DNA of 64,000 nt from Dastarcus helophoroides (taxonomy: Eukaryota; Arthropoda; Insecta; Coleoptera; Bothrideridae): the NCBI GenBank assembly GCA_028583605.1, contig CM053329.1, forward strand, positions 31,582,992 through 31,646,991, given 5' to 3'. The notes under the pieces are model-generated. The model made no database searches. It was not told where the DNA came from and worked only from the letters and a program-made list of their open reading frames with translations. Of this stretch, positions 10,040 to 20,898 are shown one piece after another. Every line of letters begins with the position of its first letter. The stretch's first letter is position 1. Position numbers and translations under genes: made by a program.

Positions 10040-11760
10040 ATGCTCAGTAGGGGTAAAAGAAATTTTGATGAAATGACAGAACTGTTGATTAAAAAAGAAT
10101 GGGAATATAATAGCACAAATGTTAATTTAATTAGTGAAGTTTTTATAGAAAATATCATTTCTTCATTAGATAAAGTGTCTCGAATAAAGGAAATTAAGGT
10201 TAAATGTAAGCAAAATTCATGGTTTGATAAAAAATGTAAAGAAACTGTAGTAAATAAAAACAAGGCGTATAAAAAATATTCTTTTACTGGAGAGGAAATC
10301 GATTGGGATAATTATAAAGTATGTAGAAATAATCTTGTCAAAGTAATACGAAATGCAAAGGGTAATTTTTAAAAGATAGTATACAAGAAAATGATCGATG
10401 ACAATAAGAAAACAGTAAGCAAAAGTGGAAGCACTTAAAGGAGATGGTTGCTAATAAAAATCAAACGATTAACAGTTTCCAAAATTGGGTAAGTTGTAAC
10501 GGAACATTATACAACAATAACGATGAAATACAAGATGTATTAAATAAATACTACATAGGCAGTATTAAGGCTATAATTACAAGCATTGATTCTAATAACG
10601 TAGATAGAAACAATATATTGAATACTATATCGCAATATGATTGTACAATGTCAACTTTTGCTAAAATATCGTTGCAAGACTTATATAAACTTATAACTAG
10701 TCAAGTTAAAAATTTTATTACTGACGAAATAAGTTTACCTACTGTAAAAAATTTGTTTCACGTCCTAGGATATCATTTTCTAAATTTGATAAACCTAAGC
10801 TTAGAGACGGAAATTGTGCCACAATGCTTCAAAATATCAACTATAAGACCTATACTTAAAGTTGTAAATACAAATCGGGCTGAAGAGCTACGGCCAATAA
10901 ATATGCTGCCTTTTTGCGCGAAAATCCTAGAACAGGTAGTGTTTAATCAAGTTATAAGTATATAAACATTAACAACATTTTATGTACCTACCAATCGGGA
11001 TTTAGAGGTAATCATTCATGCGAAACTGCTCTTCAGTATGTTACTTCAGAATGGAAATATAAAATTGATAAAAAACGCTTTGGAGTATGTGCAGTTTTTA
11101 TTGATCTAAAAAGAGCATTTGAAACTATAGATCGAGATATTTTGTTACTGAAACTTAAAAAATATGGACTTAAAGAAAATGTGTTAAAATGGTTTAAGAG
11201 TTACCTTTCTAATCACTATCAATGTACCAAAATAGGAAATACTAAATCTTCATTGGAAATAAATAACTTTGGAGTTCCTCAAGGAATGTATTAGGGCCGC
11301 TATTATTTATATTATATATGAATGATACACGAAATGTCCTAAAGAAATGTAGAATTCATCTCTTTGCAGATGATACCCTAATATATTATGCGCATGATGA
11401 TTTTAATGAATTAATATCTATTATGAATGAGTAACTTAAAATGTTTAAAAATAAATTTAAATGTAACAAACTAAAAGTAAATGAACTGAAATCTAAATGG
11501 ATGTTCATAAGTAACAATTACTGGTACAATATATTTAAGGAATTAAATTTAAAAATTGAAATAAATGATCAACATGTAGAGTAGGTAGACCAAATAAAAT
11601 ATCTAGGTTTTACAATTGACAGAGAACTAAAGTTTACAAGTCATATAGATTATATTTCAAAGAAAATTGACAAAAAAATCAGATTTCTAGGCGGAGTAGC
11701 TCCCTATCTAACAGCTTGGACTAGCTTAATGGGTTAGAATACTTTGATATTGCCTCACTT
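10040..11760 (+). pseudogene. LINE ORF2, reverse transcriptase part
   Basis: A linker frame (10040-10372, 10444-10965) leads to RT motifs: LRPINMLPFCAKILEQVV, then QSGFRGNHSCETAL, FIDLKRAFETIDR (first catalytic Asp), GVPQG followed by VLGPLLFILYMND across a break, and HLFADDTLIYY (FADD active site). Further on, KYLGFTIDRELKF-type sequence marks the thumb. Several frameshifts and stops divide it. The catalytic aspartates are present in the remnants, so decay came by breaks rather than active-site loss. Confidence 0.85.
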
Positions 11761-12450
11761 TACTTATTGCTGATCTGTATTTTACGTTACTTGCACAAAT
11801 TTTGATAGATTACACAAGTTACAAAATAAAGGAATGAGAATAATATTAAAATGCAATAGATACACTAGTATTCAGATTATGCTAAATTTGTTGAACTGAA
11901 TTAAGATTGAAAAGTATTATTTTGTCCAAACAATGATATTCATTCACAAAATGAAAAAACGATGCATTACCGGAATATTTAAAAAATCAGTTAACTGTAC
12001 TAAATGAAAGACACCTCTATCCAACTAGCTCTGCCCTTAACTTATATATTGCACCAACTTTAAAAAATCCCACAATGACTAGCTTGTTTTATAAAGGTAT
12101 CAATCAATACAATCTTCTTCCTCAAAATCTTAAAGATACTAACTGCATTAAAGTATTTGGAAAAAATATGAGAGACCTTGTTAGACAGGCATGGAGCATA
12201 TTTTGCACCAGCATCCTATAATGCCTTCAGGTCGTTTTGATAATACTTTTAAACAGATTATTTGTAAATTAGATATTAAGTTTTAATGTGTCTTTTAAAT
12301 TTTATTGTTATGTAGGATGTTTTTCTTTAGATTAATTATTTAATTATAAATTTGTAGACAATGAGCATGTAAAATTATTGTTTGATATAATTCAATTCAT
12401 GGGTAATGTATTAGATTATTTACTAAATAAAATATTTACTTACTTACTTG

Positions 12451-15400
12451 CAAAATACGAAAACAGTGGAAATTTTGGAAATAAATTGGAATTTCGAGAA
12501 AAAATTAACATATTTTGAAACACATTTGTGAAAAAATATTTTAAAAAATACACAATTTAAATAAGTTTTCTTTCAGAATAGTCAATTATGTGTTCAAATT
12601 TAAAATAAAATTTCAGTTTAAGACTTTTTTAACCTTAAAAAGGAGAATTTTAACTGGTTTTGATGGGTGGTTTAGACGAGGGCGACTGATAAACTCAAGG
12701 TGATTCTTACCGATTGCAAGGTATAAAATAAAACAAAATTCAGATCAAAATATTTATTGTATAATATTTAACGAATTAGAACATTAATATCGTGTTTAGT
12801 CAAAATTCGATGTATCTATCTATATACATTTTACAATTTATAATAAGATAGACTTATGACAAATTGCGTTTAGACTTCTTGAATAAGTTTGCCGGTTGTT
12901 AAAGCTTCGAAGCTTACGGTATTACGTATATTTGCTGTGGAAATTAGTACAGTCGAAAACCTGCATTTTAAGCTTAATATTTCAAGTTAAAATTTCTTCC
13001 AGTTACAAAAGGTGGAATTGTCAAGACAAATAGGTTTGAGAATTGATGATAAAAATGAAAATTGTACATCTAGTTTCTAGTGGTATGTAAAAGATTTTTA
13101 CTTTTACTACTAATAAGTACTAAGTTTCTAGATATTTCTAATAACAATATCAAGAGGTGATAATCATGAGACTGAAATATTGCTCAAGTTAACCTCCCCG
13201 TTCAACAGGGAGGCTATTACATTGAATAATGTTCACAGAATATATTCATTACGATACTAATAGTATCGCACCAAAACCAAGGTATCTTAAACCTCATGAC
13301 TATAGTCTTTTTAAATATTCAAAATTGGATTTCACATTTTATTTACAAATTCATATATTTGACCTATATTTACACTTTAGGAATACAATGTCTAATAAAT
13401 ATTGGTGCTTTTACATTCAGAATTTCGTGCTTAAATATTTGCTTTTATGATTGAAAGGCATGGAATTTAGTGAATAAGCACTTTAGTTTCGAAAGGAGAG
13501 ATATTGCGATACTTAAGAAATAAAGGATTTAATTTCGCATCGTAAACTTGTTTTTTTTTATCAAAAATAGGTTGTTTTTTTTGGTATGATGATTTCAAAA
13601 TGTTTACTCGCGATATTATTGGGTTATGCTTTAAAGGCAACTAATTAAACATAATATTTCTTACATATCGCAATTTAAATTAACAATAAAGCGCTATTTT
13701 AGCAAATATCAGTTATTGTTAAATTGGTTCAAAGCATCAGTCTGTCATCACAGAAAGTATTTGCAATGTGCATATAAAATAAATGGTCTGATGTAATCTT
13801 ATTTTAAACTATCATAATACTGGTATTTCAAGAAGTAGATATAAGATGCTGTTTGGTTCAATTTTCAATTCCAGACCTTAGTTTATTGCTCCATTGGTAT
13901 TGTTGCGAAGAAAATGAAGACGTATTAGGAGTACCAATTTAAGAACTTTATAAAGAAAAATCAAGTTTTTTATAGTAAGTTTGACTTTTTTCTCAAAATG
14001 TCGACTTCAAATTTATGATTTTCAATTTATTTTCTCAAAGTTCTAACCATTTTTCTTAAAATTTTAAAATAAAAAAATGCAGGTATGTTTAATATTATTT
14101 ATTATTATTAAATAGTTTATTTTTAGTTTTACAATTTAGCCTTTATCTATTCATTAAATCTTTTTGTTAAAATATTAAGTTAAAGCTATTTTCTTTAGAT
14201 AAAATATCGACTTTAAAATTATAATTTGAAATTTTTTAGAGAGTTCGTAAGCCTCTTTCTTCTTTGGCTTTTGCATTCGAATTTTTCAATGGCTGTTGTT
14301 TGAAATAAGATAAGAATCAAGGCTTTACTAAAATTTTTGAATATTTTTTTCTCTATCGGGTCTAAACCCAAAATGTTGAATGTTGATATTTTTTTAAAAT
14401 AAAATATATTTTCTCAAAGTTTCCTCGAAATTCTAAATTTAATATCAGCAATTTTATTTTTTTCCCTTAAAATGTCGATTGTAAGCTCAAAATGTTTGAT
14501 TTTTGCAGAAACACTATTTTTTTTATGAATCTTCAACCGTAATTCAAACTTTCGATATCAAAGTTGAAATTCGACAGTAAACTGCATATCTAGAGAATTC
14601 TTATATAGTTTTTTTTTTAAATGTTTCCTGTCAAAAGTTTGAACCCGCAATTTTTAATTTTTTCTCTAACATGTCTATTTAAAAGTCGAAATTTAGATCA
14701 ATTTTTTTGGTTTTTCAATATTTTGATTGTAGTTAAAAAGCTTAGATTTTTTTCTCGAAACCTTGACATTTTTTCTTACAGTTTTGCGTTCAGATTTGAA
14801 ATCCAACAGTTTGTGCTGTAGATTTAGAGTTTTATCTGTTCGATGGTTGTTTTTCTTTAGAAAAATATTTAAATCAAGAAATTAATAAAATTGTGTTTGA
14901 AGAATTTCTTTTTTAAAAATTTGAATTCATTCAGTTTAAAAATAAACTAACTAAATCATCTTTGGTTTAAATATAAAAACGTAAACTATGGAAATTAAAT
15001 TCAAGATTTGAAATATCCAAATAGAAATAACAATCCTAAAATCCTAAATTTAAAATATTGTGAAAAATGATTAAAATTACGAGTACAATTCGACCTTTCT
15101 AAGAAAATAGTTGTGCTAAAATTTCAAGTTTTTTTTCCGAAAATATGAACTTTGATCTTGAAACTTTGACATTTTCTTGACCACCGAATGATTTTTATTT
15201 TTGAAATTTCGGCTTTATTCTCGCGAGCTTGAATCCAAAATATCGAAATGTTTTAAAAATAAAAGCATCTTCTCAAAATCTTGACTTTTTCTCAAAATTC
15301 GAAACTTCTACATTTAGTTTTTTTTTGGAAATTTAGAATTGATCTTCAAAATGTCGACTTTAACTGCAAAATTTGAATTTAATCCTAAAATTTCGACCTT

Positions 15401-16574
15401 TGAAAAACATTTTCAGGGTTTTATTTTTCGAAATTTTGAGACAATATCAATCTCGAGCATATGTCTGATATTTTCAATTTACTTTGAAAATTTTTTTGTT
15501 CTCCCGAAATTTTCAATTTCCACTTGAAAATTTGTGTGTGTACGTTTCGACATTTTTTGGACTAGATTTTAGCTAAAATATAAGTAGTCAGTTCACCCTC
15601 CCTCAATCTGTATCTACTTCTTGGGTATTTTATATGCCTTTTATCTTTTTTTGATTATAAAAATATATTCAGTTGAAAGAGCATAGTTTCTTTTTGTAGT
15701 TAAATGTTATACAAAATAAAGATTTTTTGTAACTTGTGGTTGTATTAAAAACAAATAATAAAACAGCCCGAACAACTATACAGTAAAGAAAAGTACTAAA
15801 ACTAATTCTTAACAATTTCTCGAATCGTTGCAACAATATCTAAGGTAATAAATAACAATAAATTAACATATTTAGCGATTTGTATCAACGATCTCTGTCT
15901 GACCTTACTTATAATTGTTTTGTCATTGATTTCCAGAAATTCACTAAAGATTGGACCGCACGTAATGTGCAACTCACTTTGGAATAAAATAAGATTCTTG
16001 AATTTTTTTATATTATTATAACTACTGCTCCCCTGTTTTTATTATGAATTTTTATTTTCTCACCAGTATTCTTTACAGCCGCATAATACGTTACAACCAA
16101 AAAAAAATTTTATTCTAAAATAGAGTTCCACGTAAAAGCTGCGAACATGATTATACTCTGGGTGTCTTTTATGGTGCACTTGGCCAAACTTGTTTTAAAT
16201 ATTTTGTAAGGCAACTTTCTCATTGATACAAATGTTCAGGTACAAATTACTAAAATTGAGGATCACAGCTCACATGACTAAATAAATAGAGACGAATTAC
16301 TTTACAACATATGTAATTTTTGCTAAACTAGGACCAAAGGATCAACTTGGATAGTACACAACATTTATAAATGGCTTTTATGTAACACCCTGTTTATTAT
16401 TCTTAATAACATTAGGTTTTACCTGATAAATATTAACATTTATATAAACAAGCTCTTTTAAATTTTAAATGATTAATTTAATCATAAAATAGATTTTTCA
16501 AATTTAATATTTTCTTCAGTGTACTTTCCTAAGAAATTTTGCAAAATATTTTCGTCAGTATAAACATAAAAGTA
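12451..16574. other. AT-rich intergenic DNA, pyrimidine-biased degenerate tract
   Basis: No gene recognised. The stretch 13970-15560 is a long tract in which the plus strand repeats phrases like TTTTTCTCAAAATTTCGACTTT with heavy variation, giving many meaningless open frames. 12660-13900 and 15600-16560 are ordinary AT-rich DNA. Small perfect palindromes (AAGCTTCGAAGCTT near 12902; CCTCCC...GGGAGG at about 13192-13212) are noted but unexplained. Confidence 0.5.
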
Positions 16575-17844
16575 CGAGGGCAGTCCCATAAGTACTTAGT
16601 CCTCACCGCCCGATGGCGCCACTATCGCAAGAGAAATTTACTATCGTGCAGTACATTCTCGTAGACGGCTACTGTCAACATTTCAGCAAGGACTTGTAGT
16701 TTTCACCGCGTGTGGAAGCGGGAGTATCCGCGGATTTTAGAAAAAGGGAAAAAGAGCAACATCGGTCGGTGATTCGATTCTTGGGAAATCAGCGAAATTA
16801 AAGAGCGCTTGGATGCTGTGTACGGTGACTCTTCTCCTTCGATGACGACCGTCAAAAATTGGTTTAACGAGTTTCAATGTGGTCCCACGTCGGTTTTTGA
16901 TGAGCCACGCCCAGGTGTCCCGAAAACGGCTACTACGAAGGAAAACGTGACAATAATCCACGACCTCGTATTGGCAGACCGTCGATTGAAGGTACGCGAG
17001 ATAGCTGGGACAGTAGGCATCTCAAAAGACCGCATGGGTTATATCCTGCATGAAATTTTGGGCATGAGAAAGCTGTCGGCGCAATGTATGCCGCGTTTTC
17101 TCACTCTGGACAACAAGCGCAACCGTTAGACCACTTCAGAGCAGTGTTTGACGCTGTTTAAGCGCAATCCGAAGGAGTTTCTGCGTCGTTTTTTGACCGC
17201 CGACGAAACATGGATCCACTGGTACACGCCAGAGACCAAGGAACAGTCGAAATAGTGGACTTCACCCGGTGAACGTGCTCCAAAGAAGGCGAAGATTGCC
17301 CTATCGGCCGGAAATGTGATGGCCACCGTTTTCTAGGGATTCACAAGGTGTCATCTACATCGACTATCTGGAGAAGGGCAATACGATCACAGGGCTGTAC
17401 TATGTCGAATTATTGGTCCGATTCGACGCCGAATTGCAGAAAAAACGACCACATTTGGCAAAGAAAAAAGTTCTCTTCCACCATGACAACGCACCTGCTG
17501 ACACCTCCTCCCTCGCCACGGCCAAATTGGTCGAATTGGGCTACGAACTGCTGCCCCATCCACTGTAATCTCAGATTTGACCCCGTACGACTTCTATTTA
17601 TTTTCAAACTCGAAAAAGTCACTCGCCGGGCAGTAATTTGAGTCAAATGAGGAAGTCATCGCCGCCACGGATTGCTACTTTGCAGACCTCGAGAAAACGT
17701 ATTTTTCTGACGGGTTAAAGAAGTTGTAGCATTGCTGGGTCAAGTCTATCGAGTTAAAAGGAGAGTATGTTGAGAAATAAATCGCTATTTTTCCAAAATT
17801 TTCGTTTTTCTTTTGTAGCCTAAGTAATTATCGGACCACCCTCG
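16575..17844 (+). mobile_element. Full-length inactive mariner, TSD TA
   Basis: A 1270-bp element starts CGAGGGCAGTCCCATAAG and ends with the reverse complement of CGAGGGTGGTCCGATAAT, with TA on both sides (16573-16574 and 17845-17846). Length and terminal repeats fit the mariner family. The internal transposase gene is broken (separate entry). Its GC content is clearly higher than the surroundings, which suggests fairly recent arrival compared with the AT-rich background. Confidence 0.9.
16735..17780 (+). pseudogene. Mariner DD34D transposase, broken
   Basis: Fragments in several frames cover the whole protein. The N-terminal HTH reads SANEIKERLDAVYGDSSPS and TVKNWFNEFQ, with DEPRPGVPKTA next. 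The second HTH (LKVREIAGTVGISKDRMGYI) leads to the linker TLDNKRNR. The catalytic core has TADETWIHWYTPETK (first Asp), HHDNAPAD (second Asp, in another frame) and LTPYDFYLF (third Asp, DD34D spacing). There are stops after NKR, EQSK and TVF, and at least two frameshifts. It once cut and pasted the element at TA sites; it cannot now. Confidence 0.88.
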
Positions 17845-18940
17845 TATGTTAGATAAAAGTATACATATAAAAAAATTTATATCCAACAAATTGTTTGAAT
17901 TGTAATGATTTAAACGCTCCCCATTCAATTTTATAGTCTATAATATAATAATAAAAATAAAATCGAGTTTTCCATACAGCGTGATATCACAATAATGTAT
18001 AATGCACTTGCTTCTATAACAATATGACACAATGATAGTATGTTTCCCACAATTTCTTTTCATCACTGCATCATTTTGATGATTCGAGAAAATGAAATAA
18101 TAGGTTGCTCGAATATGCACACGGAAACTCCTAATTTGATAATTACTTCTATTACATCTAGACAACAGATATTTTGGTGAACATCATTAAATATCATCAT
18201 CATGGTGAACCTCATTAGATGTTAAACTGAATTGAAAACGATTTGTTTTGGTCTTATCTTCCTGATATTTTCTTCCTTCAAATATTCAGTTATGCTTTCT
18301 TCTTACAACTTTGTAATCTTACATGCTCATTAATAGGTTGATAGTGGTTAGTCCTTAATTTGCGATTACTGATCACTGAAACCTGCTCAGAATTACCTCT
18401 ACAAAATCTCTGAACGTGTCTTGGACAAATTTGTTAGTACAGTAAGTGCCACTTAATAGAATAATGTTGGTCCAAACCACTTGCATTCTGACTAAATGAG
18501 GGCTGACTACAATTATTTCCAATTATCCCCTGCTCGGTATTTATGGTCCATTTTAATTATATTTTTAGTCAAAATGGAAGTTGGATAACGAAGATTAGAA
18601 GAAAGTTCAAGAATTAGAGAACGTCATAAGCAATTAACTCTTAAGTTTTTGACTACATTCTCCACAAATTTGATTCTGGTCGATTTTTACATTATAAATT
18701 GTGATTTGTTTCCATCCCAAAGCAGTTTGGTTTCATTTCGATTTTATAAACGACTTACTCTATTAAGATGGCATCTGCTGTATTTATTTTCAGTTTGAGG
18801 AAGAGGCACATGACAAAAAATTACAATGAATATATCGATATAATAATTTCTTGCTTATACTAAACGAAAATTTTAAGTTTTGTCACTGTTCAAATGATCA
18901 CTGATAAAGAAAAAAATAAAACATGCTAATATATTCTACT
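17845..18940. other. AT-rich DNA without recognised genes
   Basis: About 1.1 kb between the mariner and the inverted-repeat element. No coding signature, RNA gene or clear repeat is visible. A frame on the minus strand at 17938-18165 has no family I recognise and looks accidental. Confidence 0.4.
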
Positions 18941-19099
18941 GCACAGACCAATAGGTTTGAAGATTTATCAGATTCAGAGTTTGGAAACCAAAGACTGGTT
19001 TCGATCTTAATTGTTCTTATTAGATCTCGTCAAAAACACCTATTGAGGTGCAAGCTTGAAGTTGAGGGCAAATCTATTCATCAAGAAACAAACATCTTG

Positions 19100-19609
19100 G
19101 CATAGAGATCTCGGGACTATGGTGATGTAGAAGCAGAGGAGAGAGCAGGAAATAAAAGCAGCGAGGTTAGCAGGATGTATTAATGAAACCATACAGTGCA
19201 ATAAAAATATTGGAATTGAAACCAAAGCCCGAATTCATAAAGCAACAATAAGGCCCATCATGACATATACAGCAGAAACTGGACCAGAAACAACGAAAAC
19301 TGCACGTCTAATAGAAACAACCGAAATGAAGGTACTTCGCAGAATAACTGGGAAAACACTTCTCAACAGAAAAAGAAGTGAAAATATAAGGAAATACATG
19401 TATGATACAACAACTGGGAGCAGAAAAAGGCAGTGGAACGGGCACATGAGCAGAATGAATGAAAGACCAATAGTGAAAATTGCCCGTGATAAATTACCAC
19501 TGGGACACAGGGGCGTGGGACTACTTCGAAAAAGATAGAGTGACAACTTAAATATGCAGTAACAGGCAAATGAATGAGGAATAAATAGGTAGTTCCGCCT
19601 AAAATAGAG
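19100..19609 (+). pseudogene. RTE-like LINE 3' fragment
   Basis: The frame reads ETKARIHKATIRPIMTYTAE, TTEMKVLRRITGKTLL, KRQWNGHMSRMNE and VKIARDKLPLG, the C-terminal region after the RT thumb common in insect RTE-like or related LINEs. The catalytic RT is absent, consistent with a 5'-truncated copy. A short untranslated end (CCTAAAATAGAG) leads straight into the GAA microsatellite, which probably grew from the LINE's own 3' tail. Confidence 0.75.
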
Positions 19610-19707
19610 AAGGAAGAAGAAGAAGAAGAAGAAGAAGAAGAAGAAGAAGAAGAAGAAGAAGAAGAAGAAGAAGAAGAAGAAGAAGAAGAAGAAGAAGAAG
19701 AAGAAGA
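19610..19707 (+). repeat. (GAA)n microsatellite
   Basis: About 32 near-perfect copies of the trinucleotide AAG/GAA run from the end of the LINE fragment to the sequence AAGATCTCG. A long pure triplet tract at a LINE 3' end fits expansion of a tail repeat and should be highly polymorphic. Confidence 0.97.
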
Positions 19708-19870
19708 TCTCGTTAGTCCAACTCGAATACTAACAAATGTTTTGGAAAGTAAATACTATTTGTTAGCATTCGAATTGGATGTACAAAACTGAGGAGATCT
19801 AATAAGATCGAATCGCACTTTGGTTTCTAAACTCTGAATCTGATAAATGTTCAAATCTATTGGTCTATGC

Positions 19871-20898
19871 ATTAAAATCTAGCCCTCTGAAGCTTTTTTA
19901 GAGTGCAACCGCTTTGCCAAGCATTTGTGGTTCAACTGTTGGCAGTTCGACTACTTATGATCCACTGTACACGCATAGAGGGATTCATAGTGCAGTCTTG
20001 GTTGCATTGTATTTGCATATGGTAGTCTATATCTACATGAAATGTCTGAAATTGAATTCAATCACTATGACAGCTTTTTTTGGTCACCTGTGTCTTCGTC
20101 AAAAATGTCTTCGTTAAGGAAATTCTAAATCAAATTTTACGGCAAAATTGAAGTGACGAAATAGGCAATTTAAATGAATGCATGTCACACTTTGTTAGAA
20201 AGATATGGAATTTGCAAAGTGTCTAGTATTAGAATATTGAATTATTTTTAAAATTCTCTATCTGATGCTAAAACACTTTTACAATACAATCGTTTACAAA
20301 TTTGAATACTACTGAGGTGATTAGTATCCAAATTTATAAACTGTGTATTACAAAAACTGGTATTATGAGTCACAGATGAAAAAGTTCTCAAGTTTCAATG
20401 TTTTTGGTATCCGCATTCAAACTCTTCTTCGGTTCTTAATTGACAATCAGGAAAAAATGATCCAAAATAATATTAAACTTACTGTTTTTTTATACAATCA
20501 GTTTAATCTTCTTTTTTGAATTATTTTTGGTTTAAGTTTACCACAAATGTTAAGTCATTATTTTCGTTTTCGTAAATTAAGCTTGATACTATTGTTATAC
20601 CTTTTTTAATTGCTAGTTAGTTACTGTTTTAGGGCTTTATTGATACATCGAACCATCAAAGTTAGGAACAAGTTTGCAGAATGATAAAAAGAAGTCATGT
20701 GCCTAGATAAAGATACCTTGAATATATACAGTGCTTTTCAGCTACACGTTTGTCGAACCTTCTTCAAAGTATAACAGATTCATAATAAAAAGGGACTAGT
20801 CATTCGTTTACGCACTACCTACACTGAATGTTTAAGTCACTGTATGTCAGAAATGATTGATATGTAATTGTTATTAGGCGTGAAAAGCGTGAATATTC
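19871..20898 (-). other. 3' flank and probable 3' UTR of the HisCl1-like gene
   Basis: Downstream of the HisCl1-like stop codon, which is read on the minus strand. No other gene is recognised. Minus-strand AATAAA-type words occur (for example TTTATT on the plus strand at about 20637), but I cannot say which polyadenylation site is used. The sequence is AT-rich and not obviously repetitive. Confidence 0.4.

Larger units (their letters stand above)
8427..12450 (+). mobile_element. Decayed Jockey/CR1-group LINE, nearly full length
   Basis: A non-LTR retrotransposon about 4 kb long with both frames recognisable in order: ORF1 with a zinc knuckle (8427-9345), APE-type endonuclease (about 9400-9882), a linker (10040-10965), then RT (10900-11500). 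A 3' end follows, with AAATAAAATA and a short ACTT-type tail (about 12423-12450). Many stops and frameshifts show it is inactive. The APE nuclease plus LFADDT-type RT and a tetranucleotide 3' tail place it in the Jockey/CR1/I assemblage; the exact clade is not settled. No target duplication was identified with confidence. Confidence 0.85.
18941..19870. mobile_element. Inverted-repeat (foldback-like) element enclosing a LINE tail
   Basis: The arm at 18941-19030 (GCACAGACCAATAGGTTTGA ...) is repeated inverted at 19792-19870 (... CAAATCTATTGGTCTATGC). They share the phrase TTTATCAGATTCAGAGTTT and the end TTATTAGATCTC; the left arm has about 10 extra bases. Just inside the right arm lies a second hairpin (about 19718-19778, arms of 21 bp with ACTAACAAAT / ATTTGTTAG). 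Between the arms sits a LINE 3' end with a GAA tract (separate entries). No target duplication was fixed. Confidence 0.65.

Noticed and set aside
13192..13212. CCTCCC...GGGAGG hairpin
   Set aside because: Short GC hairpin without a poly-T run or neighbouring gene; no function can be supported.
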